Of a stretch of 64,000 bases of DNA, positions 20,706-31,016 are shown piece by piece. This DNA is from Haliclona indistincta (lineage: Eukaryota; Porifera; Demospongiae; Haplosclerida; Chalinidae). The stretch spans positions 11,180,914 through 11,244,913 of the forward strand of contig OZ024789.1 in the NCBI GenBank assembly GCA_964017065.1, given 5' to 3'. The notes beneath the pieces are model-generated. The model ran no database searches and was not told the origin of the DNA. It worked only from the letters and a program-made list of their open reading frames with translations. The translations under genes and the position numbers were made by a program. The first letter of the stretch is position 1, and every line of letters begins with the position of its first letter.

Positions 20706-23593
20706 ATTCAGTGACTCGTAAAGACTCTTACCCACTTCCCAGAATTGACGACACTCTTGAAGCATTGGCTGGTGCCGAATGGTTCTCTACGTTAGATCTA
20801 GTCAGTGGATACTGGCAGATAGAACTGGATGAGGAGTCGAAAGAGAAAACTGCCTTTTCCACTCAACGAGGCCTGTGGCAATTTAAGGTAATGCCCTTTG
20901 GGCTATGTAATGCCCCTGCCACATTTGAGAGATTGATGGAGCAGGTTTTGGCAGGATTACCGTTGTCTGTATGTCTCTTGTACTTGGATGACATTTTGGT
21001 TCCTGGTACCGATTTTGATGCAGCCGTTAAGAGCCTTGAAGCAGTATTCGATCGACTGATGAAGGCAGGTTTGAAACTTTCTCCTAAAAAGTGCTCTCTG
21101 TTCCGGAGAGAAGTGAAGTTTCTTGGGCATATTGTTAGCAGCTCAGGTCTCACCATGGACCCAGATAAGGTCAAGGCTGTGCAGGAATGGCCCGTCCCTG
21201 GTAGTGTCAATGATGTGCGACGTTTCCTGGGATTGTGTTCTTACTATCGTCGTTTTATTGACCGATTTACTGATATAGCCCGTCCACTATACCAATGTAC
21301 TGAAGGTGGGACTCGCGTGTTCACTTGGTCTCTGGAAGCTGAGAATGCGTTCCAGCAACTCAAACAAGCACTTATTAGTGCTCCCCTCCTGTGTTACCCA
21401 ACACAAGAAGACCATTTTGTACTCGACACAGATGCTAGCGGATATGGGGTTGGTGCAGTGTTGTCCCAGGTGCAGATGGGAGAGGAGCGAGTGATTGCAT
21501 ATTACAGTCAGGTGTTGAGTAGACCAGAACGTCAGTACTGTACCACTAGAAGAGAGTTATTAGCTGTGGTAAAAGCTGTCAAACACTTCCATCCATATTT
21601 GTACGGCCGTAGTTTCACTTTGCGAACCGATCATGCTGCACTACAGTGGTTGTTTTCCTTCAGATTCCCAGAGGGACAGATTGCTAGATGGTTGGAACGA
21701 CTGCAGCAGTACGACTTTCGTGTTCAACATCGAGCAGGTAAATTACACAATAATGCTGATACTCTATCCAGACCATGCCTGAATGTTTGTAAACATTGTG
21801 ACCGATTAGAGGCTCAGGAGACCAGTGTCTGCAAACGTGAATTGTTGGAATGTCCATCTCCATCGGTTGCAACAGTTAAGTTGCAGAAATGCGCTGAGAC
21901 TAGTGGTTATGTTGGAGCCACAAGACTTGAGCAAGTTATAGACTCCTCCATCCAATTGTCCAATATAGACATATTACAAGCTCAAGAGGAGGACGATGAG
22001 ATCGGTCCAATTATACAGTGGCGAAAAGAAAGTGAAACTCGTCCAGGTAGAGAGAAGGTGTCACAATATAGTGAGGAGACTAAGTTATATTGGGCACAGT
22101 GGGATAGCCTTCGAGTAAAGGATGGCTTGCTCTACCGAGAGTGGGAAGCACCATCAGGAGAATACAGAACACTTCAATTGGTTCTCCCTAAGCAGTTGAG
22201 AACTTGTGTTCTTCATTCGTTGCACAATACACCAGCTGGAGGGCATTTTGGTACAGCCAAAACATTAGACAAGGTGAGAGAAAGGTTTTATTGGGCTAAG
22301 TGCAGAAGAGATGTAGAAGACTGGTGTCGCTCCTGCGAATTGTGTGCATCTCGTAAAGGTCCTCCGAGGAGGTTCCGTGCTCGAATGGCACAACATCATG
22401 CTGGAGCACCAATGGAGCGTATAGCTGTGGATGTGTTGGGTCCACTTCCCATAACAGAAGCTGGGAACAAATATTTACTGGTGATAATGGACTATTTCTC
22501 TAAATGGCCAGAGGTACATCCTATGCCCAACCAGGAAGCTAGCACTGTGGCAGAAATCCTGGTGAAAGAAGTGGTAAGTCGGTTTGGTGTGCCGGTTACC
22601 ATCCATTCCGATCAGGGACGCAATTTTGAGTCATCGCTCATCGCTGAGATGTGTTTACTCTTAGGAGCAGAAAAGACACGAACCACACCTTTGCATCCTG
22701 AATCGGATGGGATGGTGGAACGATTTAATCGAACACTTGAAGCCCAACTGTCCATGTTTGTTGATAAGAATCATCGCAACTGGGACACACTAGTACCTCT
22801 CATGATGATGGCTTACCGATCGGCGGTTCATGATACTACCGGGTATACGCCAGCTAGATTGTTATTTGGGCGGGAAATTCGACTGCCTATTGATCTAGCA
22901 TTTGGAAGGCCTCAAGAGGAAGCGCCATCACTCTCATATACCTCGGGGTATGTTCAGAATTTACAGGAGAGTTTAGAGGAAATACACAGGTATGCCAGAC
23001 AACACATAGAGATCAAGAGTGATCGAATGAAGTTGTATTATGACAATCAATATCCTGATGGTGCCACCTTGCAAGAGAGTATGGCTGTCTGGCTGTACAA
23101 CCCTCAGCGGAAGAAAGGGTTGTCACCAAAGCTGGGACATTCATGGCAGGGACCATATGTGATTACCAAGAAAATCAATGATTTAGTGTATCGCATTCGC
23201 CTGGGACCACATACTAAACCAAAGGTGGTACATCGAAATAGGCTCTGGCGATACAATGGGAAGAATGTACCTAATTGGTACAAGGTCCCTGCAGATGTAC
23301 AGAAATCGAGAACAACAGATGCTACCACCACATCCCCAGCAATGACACCAACAGCTTCTGTTTCATCTCCACAATCATCTTCACAATTACAGAAATCGAG
23401 AACAACAGATGCTACCACCACATCCCCAGCAATGACACCAACAGCTTCTGTTTCATCTTCACAATCATCATCTCCTACTGCTGTTCATGCATCAGATATG
23501 TCCACTACTAAATCTCCAGTTAATGACCCCAATAAAGGACTGAGACGGGGAACTAGGAATCGCAAACCAGTTAACCGTTATGGACAGAGCTAG
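20648..23593 (+). CDS. Gypsy Pol, lacking protease and RT N-terminus
   Basis: Reverse transcriptase is recognisable only from the RKLN motif onward (SYPLPRID, LYLDDIL catalytic motif). RNase H follows (DTDASGYGVGAVLS), then the integrase zinc domain (HxnH...CxxC near GGHFGTAKT and WCRSCELC), the integrase core (D in AVDVLGPLP, D in HSDQGRNF, E in DGMVERFN) and a GPY/F-type C-terminal module (WQGPYVI). No DSG/DTG protease is present, and the conserved RT start is missing, so the protein cannot be functional alone. The C-terminus contains a 30-residue tandem duplication (from 23300 and 23390). The first ATG at 20648 lies within the zinc knuckle region and is unlikely to be the native start. Confidence 0.92.
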   Translation: MPNIAKGHFPLGKTTLRKLNSVTRKDSYPLPRIDDTLEALAGAEWFSTLDLVSGYWQIELDEESKEKTAFSTQRGLWQFKVMPFGLCNAPATFERLMEQVLAGLPLSVCLLYLDDILVPGTDFDAAVKSLEAVFDRLMKAGLKLSPKKCSLFRREVKFLGHIVSSSGLTMDPDKVKAVQEWPVPGSVNDVRRFLGLCSYYRRFIDRFTDIARPLYQCTEGGTRVFTWSLEAENAFQQLKQALISAPLLCYPTQEDHFVLDTDASGYGVGAVLSQVQMGEERVIAYYSQVLSRPERQYCTTRRELLAVVKAVKHFHPYLYGRSFTLRTDHAALQWLFSFRFPEGQIARWLERLQQYDFRVQHRAGKLHNNADTLSRPCLNVCKHCDRLEAQETSVCKRELLECPSPSVATVKLQKCAETSGYVGATRLEQVIDSSIQLSNIDILQAQEEDDEIGPIIQWRKESETRPGREKVSQYSEETKLYWAQWDSLRVKDGLLYREWEAPSGEYRTLQLVLPKQLRTCVLHSLHNTPAGGHFGTAKTLDKVRERFYWAKCRRDVEDWCRSCELCASRKGPPRRFRARMAQHHAGAPMERIAVDVLGPLPITEAGNKYLLVIMDYFSKWPEVHPMPNQEASTVAEILVKEVVSRFGVPVTIHSDQGRNFESSLIAEMCLLLGAEKTRTTPLHPESDGMVERFNRTLEAQLSMFVDKNHRNWDTLVPLMMMAYRSAVHDTTGYTPARLLFGREIRLPIDLAFGRPQEEAPSLSYTSGYVQNLQESLEEIHRYARQHIEIKSDRMKLYYDNQYPDGATLQESMAVWLYNPQRKKGLSPKLGHSWQGPYVITKKINDLVYRIRLGPHTKPKVVHRNRLWRYNGKNVPNWYKVPADVQKSRTTDATTTSPAMTPTASVSSPQSSSQLQKSRTTDATTTSPAMTPTASVSSSQSSSPTAVHASDMSTTKSPVNDPNKGLRRGTRNRKPVNRYGQS
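23300..23475 (+). repeat. 90-bp tandem duplication in the pol 3' end
   Basis: Units start at 23300 and 23390 (cagaaatcgagaacaacaga) and differ at one or two bases. They encode a serine/threonine-rich linker after the GPY/F module. Confidence 0.9.
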
Positions 23594-23604
23594 GAGGGGG
23601 AGAG
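23592..23604 (+). other. Polypurine tract
   Basis: aggagggggagag lies between the pol stop codon and the 3' LTR, in the position used for plus-strand priming. Confidence 0.85.
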
Positions 23605-23747
23605 TGTAACGTCAGACTGAACTGTTAATAAACCATTAACTATTAACTATGATAACTATTGTATGTTATGATATGAATATATGACCTCGTGCTGGCACTG
23701 GTTGCTCTCTCTCTGTGTATATTTTCGAAAAGAAATATTTCGTTACA
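23605..23747 (+). repeat. 3' LTR of the gypsy element
   Basis: Starts tgtaacg and ends gttaca, followed by the ATAG target duplicate. Identical to the 5' LTR as far as I can read. Confidence 0.95.
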
Positions 23748-23756
23748 ATAGGTTAG

Positions 23757-23810
23757 ACGATGGATTCGAGGTGTCTACGGGATTATAAGTAGACACCCCA
23801 AATCCATCGT
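23757..23810. repeat. 22-bp hairpin with a 10-base loop
   Basis: The left arm 23757-23778 (acgatggattcgaggtgtct...) pairs with 23789-23810 except at two positions, which would be G-U pairs in a minus-strand transcript. It belongs to a family with longer-looped copies at 29194-29330 and 52841-52978 and diverged ones near 25270 and 48160/48820. Confidence 0.7.
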
Positions 23811-24228
23811 GTATATTTATAACTTTTGTCCCCTCAATGTTCATCCGTCCTTCCTCACTACATGACAAAATGTGCATTTGCTCATGTTTCAAAATTTCGT
23901 TGAGCTACATTTGTACCTTCACAAGGTGATTTATCTTACAAGAAAATTTCGATCAGATTTGTCAGCTTACCAATAAAAATAGTGAAGCAACTGCACTGTG
24001 TGTGCAAGGAGACATGTATAGGTTACCATGGTTACCGATGTGGTTACGCAATATACTCTAGGGTGGTTAATTTTACCACAGGGTGTGAAGCACACCAGGG
24101 TGAGTGCACTGTTGTTGCTATGTGACGTCACTTCTTGAAAATGGGATATGACCAGTGTGGGTGCATTTAGTCACCTGGGCTACAAGCTTCTGAGAACCAA
24201 GACCAATACCGCAAGTAGGGTAGCAAGG

Positions 24229-24238
24229 ATTATAAAAG
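24229..24238 (+). promoter_or_regulatory. TATA box of trefoil copy 9
   Basis: The sequence ttataaaagc lies about 100 bases before ATG 24335. This spacing would give a 5' UTR of about 70 bases, unlike the very short spacing at copies 5-8. Confidence 0.6.
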
Positions 24239-24334
24239 CTGAAGTCGAGTGTTGCTGTTCATTACACCTGCTAGTTGAGTATTCAGCAACGAGATATCTT
24301 TTGGTAACTCTACTTTAGACGAATACCGCAGATC

Positions 24335-24796
24335 ATGGCTATTCCAATGGGCAAGTATACCATCAAGGCTAAGAATGGGCACTACCTCAGCATGGATAGC
24401 AATGGTTTCACATCACCTTCTTCTGGTGGTGGTGGTAGTGTTAGCTTCTCCTCTCATGCCGGAAGTGAAGCGGAGCAATTCTACATCACTCCAGTTGCTG
24501 AAGACTCTAATATCTACACCATCCGATCTGTTAAACACTCGGGTTTGTACTTGCGTATGGATGGTTCGGGGATGACCCATTCTGTTGGCAGCGGAGGAGG
24601 AGTGGTCAACTGTCAGGTCGGAGCGGATCGTTATGAGAAGTTTCGGATTGTTTACGTTGCTGGAGGCTCACACCATGGAAAATTCACAATCGGCTCGCAA
24701 GCATTTCCTTTCGTCCACCTGCGTGCTGACGGCGGCGTTATCAACTGCCAGTACGGAGCTTTCTCTGGCGAGATGTACACCATAACATCAGTGTAG
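24335..24796 (+). CDS. Beta-trefoil-like protein, copy 9
   Basis: A 153-residue single-exon protein, the most diverged intact member. Module 1 has YTIKAKNGHYLSMDSNG and QFYITPVAEDSN; module 2 IYTIRSV with LYLRMDGSG to EKFRIVYV; module 3 FTIGSQAFPFVHLRADG and INCQYGAFSGEMYTITSV. A glycine-rich loop (GGGGSV) sits where paralogues have a cysteine-containing loop, so two conserved cysteines are lost. No signal peptide. It follows the gypsy element by about 600 bases and is not part of a two-gene unit. Confidence 0.8.
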   Translation: MAIPMGKYTIKAKNGHYLSMDSNGFTSPSSGGGGSVSFSSHAGSEAEQFYITPVAEDSNIYTIRSVKHSGLYLRMDGSGMTHSVGSGGGVVNCQVGADRYEKFRIVYVAGGSHHGKFTIGSQAFPFVHLRADGGVINCQYGAFSGEMYTITSV

Positions 24797-26127
24797 TAAA
24801 GGAGCTCTACCCTCTCCAACAGGGCTTCTCGGTAGTGTATTAGAACGCTTCTAAGACTTGTAGTGATCGATACATGTTATGTATTGTGTGAATGCCCTGT
24901 CAGTAATTTATTATTTTTAAAAACTTTAATGATAATTCAATACAGCGGAATATACACGATTGGGCTAAGTGCAGCTGTTGTTGTGAATCATCGTTTTATG
25001 CTAGTGTCCAGCTGACACTCACATTATGATGTCCCATTGTCTGAGTATAAAGAGCAATGCATTGTGGTTGCATAGTAGCGTGATGCTCAAGGGTTAATAA
25101 TTCACACAACTATAATGATTTGGACCACTATGAAGTGATGTATCTTAGCAACAAGCAAACCACACACCACTGGGTATATTATGCATCAGGCTTGACCTCG
25201 ACAGCTCGGACTCTATCAACTGTCAGGTCGGGAGTGGATTGATTACATTGCCAACAAGTATTCTGGTGATTTAGAATGCCTTGGAAACTGAATGTGCTTT
25301 GCTATAAATCGGTTTCCACGGCATTCTAAATCCCTTAGTTACCGACGATTCATCGTCTAACCTGTTTAGACCATTGCTTGATCGCCAGCGCTCAAAGGAG
25401 TAGTAGAGTAGTAGTAGTAGAGAAGTCGCCAGAGTCGGCAGTATAGTTCTTCACACATTATTCAAGGATGCCATGTTTGTGTGGTTATTAAGTATGTAAT
25501 AAATTAAAAGTTGACTATTAACTTTACAGCATACACTATGGGATTTGATGCGGACACTACCAGTCAAATTTGAGAATTGCGTTTAGCTGGGGTCTAATTT
25601 TTGTCATTCGATTATGCTCGAATCATCAATTGGCTATTTTCTTTGACATAGCTAGAATCTTAGAATTAATAGTCACAAAGTGAACGAAACCAACAAACAA
25701 CACATGAAGATAGTTCCTGTAAACAATTAAAGAATTAGCAGCTGTTTCTCAAAATGTAGAGTGTTGTGTGGTTACTATGGCTGCATAGTAACCCTGTACA
25801 CAGATGTACACAGGATTCTGTGTATCAGGATTCACAATTCACAGGATTCATAATTCACAATTCAATTCACAGGATTCATAATTCACAATTCTGTGAATCC
25901 TGATGTACCAGGATTCAGACATTACTCTTCTAATGAAAAGATCCACAACAATCACAAAACTAAAACTTTTATCACCTTGAGGAGAGTCTCATCATTCCTG
26001 TGAATGATGTGGCTTGACTGAGCTCAGTGGTGTTTTGTTAACTGTATAATTGGGTTAAGCTATGATCTCAACTTACCTGGAGGCAAATAGCACTGTTATT
26101 CAGGCAAGCTACCCAATTAGCACAAAA
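24797..26127. other. Intergenic, with decayed trefoil and hairpin sequences
   Basis: No intact gene. It contains a trefoil remnant (25195-25270), a hairpin (25269-25332) and imperfect palindromes of caggattcataattcacaa type (about 25820-25920). From about 25190 it is collinear with the second segmental copy starting near 48050. Confidence 0.6.
25195..25270 (+). pseudogene. Decayed beta-trefoil gene fragment
   Basis: tcaactgtcaggtcgg matches the VNCQVG codons of copy 9, and a later stretch resembles the NKY..G region of module 3. No open frame remains. The same relic occurs at 48055-48145. Confidence 0.55.
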
Positions 26128-26233
26128 GATACAATGGCGCAATAAAGGTACAATGATACAATGGCGCACAAAAAAATACAATGGCGCACAAAAGGTACAA
26201 TGGCGCACAAAAGGTACAATGGCGCAATAAACA
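26128..26233 (+). repeat. About 19-bp tandem repeat, five copies
   Basis: Units of tacaatggcgcacaaaagg type. The equivalent site in the second segmental copy (about 49612) has only one degenerate unit, so the array arose after the duplication or collapsed in the other copy. Confidence 0.85.
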
Positions 26234-26452
26234 GTGCTAAGAATTGGTACGTAGTGTGTGTTGGTTGCTATGTGTTCATGCCTGACCATGCACTAAGACA
26301 CCTCATTAGATCTGTTCATATGAAAATTGTCTTGTACAAAATTTCTCACTTCAGCGACAATTAACATTTGTCTGAGATTCGGTTTGTCTCATTCAAACGT
26401 CAATAAATAATGATTATTACGCCTAATTCTTGGTTGACTAACATTAATATTT

Positions 26453-26543
26453 GCCTCATACCTAGACTGGGTGGAGTACTATTTGCCTCATACCTAGACT
26501 GGGTGGAGTACTATTTGCCTCATACCTAGACTGGGTGGAGCCA
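26453..26543 (+). repeat. 32-bp tandem repeat, three copies
   Basis: Units begin tttgcctcatacctagactg. The second segmental copy (about 49860) has a single unit. Confidence 0.9.
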
Positions 26544-26844
26544 GAGTATGAATCTCTGCAAGGAACAGAAAATCAGTGTTTTAACAGTTATCTAAAGATG
26601 TCATGCAAAGACAAATGGATAGTGGTAGATAGATTATCACTACACTGTTGACTGTGTCAACAATAACATTGATATTTGATTGAGGTGAGAGTTCAAGCTG
26701 ATGGCTGCCACTATCATAATAATGTAGTACTAATAATACTGCTCATTCGTTTTTAGCTATGAAACATTATCTAGATGTCACACGTGTCACAGTTGTTTTA
26801 CCAGGTAACCCAGCCCCACATCTCGCTCTGTTCTTACACTAGTC

Positions 26845-27324
26845 ATGGCTATTCCAATGAGCAGATATACCATCCAGTCTAACAGTGGTCCTTATCTCAC
26901 CATGGATGGCAGTGCTCTAATATGGCCTTCTTCCCGTGGTGGTGGTAGTGTTAGCTGCTCTCCTGACTGCAACAACTTAGAGCAGCAATTCTTCATCACT
27001 CCTATAGCTGAAGACACTAATATCTATACCATCCAATCAGTTGCTTACCCAGGCGTGTACCTGCGTATGGATGGAACGGGCTTGGATGAATTTGCCCTTC
27101 GTGGAGGCGGGGTTGTGAACTGTCAACGAGGAGTAGCTAGCTATGAAAAGTTCCAGATTGTTTACAATGCTTCCCAGTACGCTGGATGTTCTCGATCGAG
27201 TCCAAGGCATTTCCTTTTGTCTACCTACGTACTGATGGTGATAATAACATTGTCAATTGCCAGTACGGAGCTGTCTTCAATGAGATGTATGCAATACGAT
27301 CTGTGTGATATATGTGCACCATAG
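26845..27324 (+). pseudogene. Beta-trefoil-like copy 10, one-base frameshift
   Basis: Nearly identical to the intact paralogue at 50185 through modules 1 and 2 (MAIPMSRYTIQSNSGPYL, VYLRMDGTGLDEF). At tacgctggatgttc (about 27178-27191) one g of the paralogue's gctgggatg is missing. The frame shifts, and module 3 reads as unrelated sequence to a later stop; the original stop would fall near 27309. Without the indel the third module is still recognisable in the next frame, so the break is recent. Confidence 0.88.
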
Positions 27325-27954
27325 TGTGCAGTGTGCTTGTTTGACCATTCAGTTGATTGAATGCTCCACACAGTGCGCTGCTATTCATTAATTTTCGAGA
27401 TAATTATTTTGAATGTTGATAATTGTTATTTTGGGTGGGCCCCACATTGAATATGACAACTTCCCACGTGCGCAGAAACTTGATATCTGTATCTGTCTAT
27501 CTGTAACAGGGTGCGTTTGTCGTCGTCCCAATGTTCCCGAGAATTAGCAGACACCTTTTCGATCAATAACACCAAGTGCTCAGTAACCGGTAGCGCCAAT
27601 AGCTCATGATGGAGAACGTGAATGTTGTCAAAGCTCTTGATACGGATTCTTTTGACAGACTTGGACAGAGACAATTCAGTTTGGCTGCTCTATGCATGAG
27701 ACAAGCACATGTTCATGAAAAAATGATGTGTGTACTGTCTAGAGGAGAGCGGGTGGCTCTGTAAAATGTTTGCATTGCAATTTTTTTGCTGCTGGTAATA
27801 TCGATGTTCAGAAAACAGCTCACTCAGGCTTGTCCCATTGTTGCTGAATGATACACATACTGTTTCTAGCTTTGACAGTATTTAGTCTATGATTGATCAG
27901 GATCGAAAAGGCTATTTCTTTGTTTACATATGACCATAGACAAAAATAGCACAT

Positions 27955-28760
27955 GGCTATACATGTACATGTCACGAGGGAGGGATACTTTGTCCTGCTG
28001 TGGTTGTCACCAGGAATCCATAATCGACCACGCCTACTAAGAGTAGGAGTGTGAATCGCCCACGCTTTAATTGGATTTTCTGCAAGCAAATTGTCGCTAG
28101 CGGATATACTATTTTTAGCGCTTAAAGATGGCAGCTCAATACTGAAGATAGAGAATTGTCTATATTCTAAGCGCTGAGGAAGCATCTTGATCTCCATTTC
28201 TAGCTCAATTTACAAGGCCGTCGTTGCCTTCGCCAATCCTCGTGAGCATGGCTGTCTTCCGTTCGATCAAAGCTTCGTGTTATATCACCAGTCAGCTATT
28301 TCTCAGAGAGTTCCATTCCTTACCTGAGATGTAACAGTAGTTGATACTGTTAGTGGCCATGATACAACACATAACTGAAGCAGAATAGCTATGCTGACAG
28401 CTTAGCACAGCAGCTCCAGGGATCCAGTTGTATGATCGAACGATAAACAGCTTCGAAACAATCAGATAGCTGAACCACGAATGTACAGGTGATCTAGCGA
28501 CGCCACTATATGGCTGGATAGCCCGGGCTATCAGATGCTTTCACGAGTACATACAGTTGCTCTCAGGTTGCCTGATGTGTGCCATGTTCAAGGAGGTGCG
28601 GTCTAACTGCGCTAAAAATAGTATATCCGCTGGCGACAGTTCGCTGGCAGAAACTCCAATTAAAGCGTGGGAGATTCACACTCCTTCTCTTAGTAGGCGC
28701 TGTCGATTATGGACTCCTGTTGTCACGAGTGACATAATTCATTGTTTGGTAACATTAAAA
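27955..28760. repeat. Inverted repeat with arms of about 170 bases
   Basis: The left arm (about 27960-28135) contains cacgcctactaagag, cacgctttaattgga and gcggatatactatttttagc. The right arm (about 28605-28760) carries the reverse complements. The 470-base centre is non-coding. The outer left edge also contains the tacatgtacatgtcac block that recurs in the terminal satellite. Confidence 0.75.
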
Positions 28761-29193
28761 TCCACTCGTGGTTCAGCTTCTTGTAGTCACGTATTCTATA
28801 CCTTGGTGGGCAGAGCCACGAGGCATACAGTAGTCATGTCTGTCTGTCTTGTCTGTCACAACGATTTCTCGTTGCTCGCTAAAAACTAAACGCTGAAACA
28901 AGCAACACGGGAGAAATCGGTACTAGCTCGGATTTGAATTCTAAGAAGTTTGGCTTAGTGCGTAAGATGCCGCGTGAATTGCACACCTGGATGGCTGTTG
29001 GTGGTGATGTAGACTTCTCTGGAGACAAAGTTGTCTACAGCTGGCTGCCTTGCAGCCAGTGAGTTTGTGAACAGTGTGGAATACTTGTATATGGAGCTTT
29101 GTACTCGAGTTATGGCATAAGTTGCTTACCTTGCGATCGATGGCCGTGCTGGCGATCTAGACTGGAGTTCTCCGTAGACAAAACTATATATAG

Positions 29194-29330
29194 GTTAGAC
29201 GATGGATTCGAGGTGTCTACGGGATTTAGATCACCGTGGAAACCGATGTTTTAGATGTCCTGAGCACGAGGGCGTCTATTTCGGTTTTCAAGGTGAGCTA
29301 AATCTCGTAGGCACCGAGAATCAATCGTCT
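29194..29330. repeat. Hairpin family member with arms of about 50 bp
   Basis: The left arm begins tagacgatggattcgaggtg and continues through gggatttagatcaccgtgga. The right arm carries the imperfect reverse complement to tcaatcgtctga. A duplicated copy lies at 52841-52978. Confidence 0.75.
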
Positions 29331-31016
29331 GAGGTGTTTAGACCATACCTGCGCTTAAGCAAACGAAGCACTCGAGGTAGTAGAGGGCCCAGAGAAGTTC
29401 CCAGAGTCAATTAGCGACAGCCCGTTTTCAAACGATGGCAGTATAAACTCGCGTGCGTTTTTCGACGACGCCATTTTGTTGTGGTTATTAATTACGTGGT
29501 TAATTAAAGGTGGTCTAAGTAAACTCGGCGGTGGTCTAAGTGAAATCAGCGGTGGTCTACTTGATTTAGTTTACCTCTGGCTGACCAATCAAATTGCAGA
29601 ATTGCATTGAAGTATGCTATACAGAAAGGTATAATAGAGAAGTTGCGCAGTTTACCGTTCACGCAAAACGGCATATCCCAGCGTACTTCCTTTCAGACAG
29701 CGAACACAGGGTCTCTCGCATTAGCGATTCAGCCTCCTGACTCCATCTCAAAGACAGTAAATTTTATCTCCTACGTAAAGAAAGTGGAGCGCTAGTGCAC
29801 TTGGCGACTGTATGATTTACCGTGTCACCGTGAACGGTAAATTGCGCAACCTCTCTAACAGCTGCAGTTTACTGTGCATGTGAAATGGTGGCATTTCACC
29901 GAGGCATCTGCACCCTTGGTGCTTTATTACCTGTGCGCAGTATGCGCGAGGGTTATGCGTTTGTGTCCGTCTGTGTGTGTATATATATATATGTGTGTGT
30001 GCGTGTCGTCAAAAAACACGCTTGTTTGCGTCTTACCGCTCGAAAATCTCCATGAAAACACTCTCTGCAGCTTCTCCACTGAATTTATAGTCCTAAGAAG
30101 ATGTTTTCTGTGCTGGCAAGCCTTGCTCGAGCGGCTAATCCATGGCTTTCTAAAGCTACGTGCTCTTTTAAGAGCATTTTACGGTATTGTGGGTGTGTCA
30201 CCCAACCTCCTATCCATATCGACGTCCTCACTCAGTCTCAATTTATCTGGAGCTGTCTATGGACTAGCTGTTGCAGTAATGCTGGAGTAGTCGTGTACTA
30301 AGTATGTAGATCTTAGCTCAGCGCATGGGTATGTGTTCATCAGTTGTTGATATCGACTTACATATTTTCGAAGGTAGAGGTTCATGCAGTGATTAAGTGT
30401 GAGGAAGTTGAGACAAATGTTGCTTCATGATCAGAATAGGATAATAAACGTGCACGAAGGAAGTTGTGAAAGTGAGTGAAGGAAGTGAGTGAAGGAAGTG
30501 AGGAAGTTGTGATTGAAAATTGTACAAATTATTACACAATTGACAATATACTCACGAGTTTATGAAGATTGTATAGAGACAAATGTTGCTTCATGATCAG
30601 AATAGGATAATAAACGTGCATGAACAATTAAGTCTACAAATCTGATTTCTTCAAACACTATTGTGTATACTAAATGCATGATTCAGCGCACGGGTATGTG
30701 TTCCATTGAACTCTAGTCTTTCTAGTGGTTATGGTGATCCCTATTGGTGCATGAATATCATCAGGTAAAATACTGGATGGTAGTGACATCACTGCACCTT
30801 CTGCAACTAGTAGTGTGTGTTGTGTTTACCAGTAGAGGAGAAGTGGAAGTTAGTCTAACAGCACTCCTGCTAACAGTTTCATAGATTCAGAGAAAATGAC
30901 AAAATAACAATTCAGCTCTTGTACAATAGTTATTCTCAAGTGGTCTATGGTAGCATACACAATGTTTACTGTCTAGTGGACAAAATATGCATGAGATATG
31001 AATTAATGGACGATGC

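Larger units (their letters stand above)
19246..23747 (+). mobile_element. Ty3/gypsy LTR retrotransposon, internally deleted
   Basis: A 4502-base element with 143-base LTRs that look identical, flanked by a 4-bp target duplication ATAG. It has a tRNA-like primer binding site, gag, a truncated pol and a polypurine tract. Identical LTRs mean recent insertion. The deletion between gag and reverse transcriptase makes it non-autonomous, so it was probably mobilised by an intact relative. Confidence 0.95.
27325..31016. other. Long duplicated flank without a supported gene
   Basis: Shared with 50650-55835. A minus-strand frame at 27426-27674 (82 codons) is conserved in the paralogue (50758-51006) with one visible change, but the whole flank is equally conserved, so this is not evidence of coding. 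Also present: an inverted repeat (27955-28760), a hairpin (29194-29330), a TG/TA dinucleotide run near 29975 and short gaaggaagtgagt repeats near 30470. Confidence 0.6.

Noticed and set aside
27426..27674. 82-codon minus frame duplicated at 50758-51006
   Set aside because: Conservation equals that of the surrounding recent segmental duplication; no recognisable domain or codon signature.
27820..28889. Similar peptide frames on opposite strands (KNSISA...IKAW) at 27820-28197 and 28557-28889
   Set aside because: They are the two arms of one inverted repeat, not a gene pair.
29202..29414. 70-codon frame with CFRCPEHEG, duplicated at 52849
   Set aside because: It lies within a hairpin element; the cysteine pattern is incidental.
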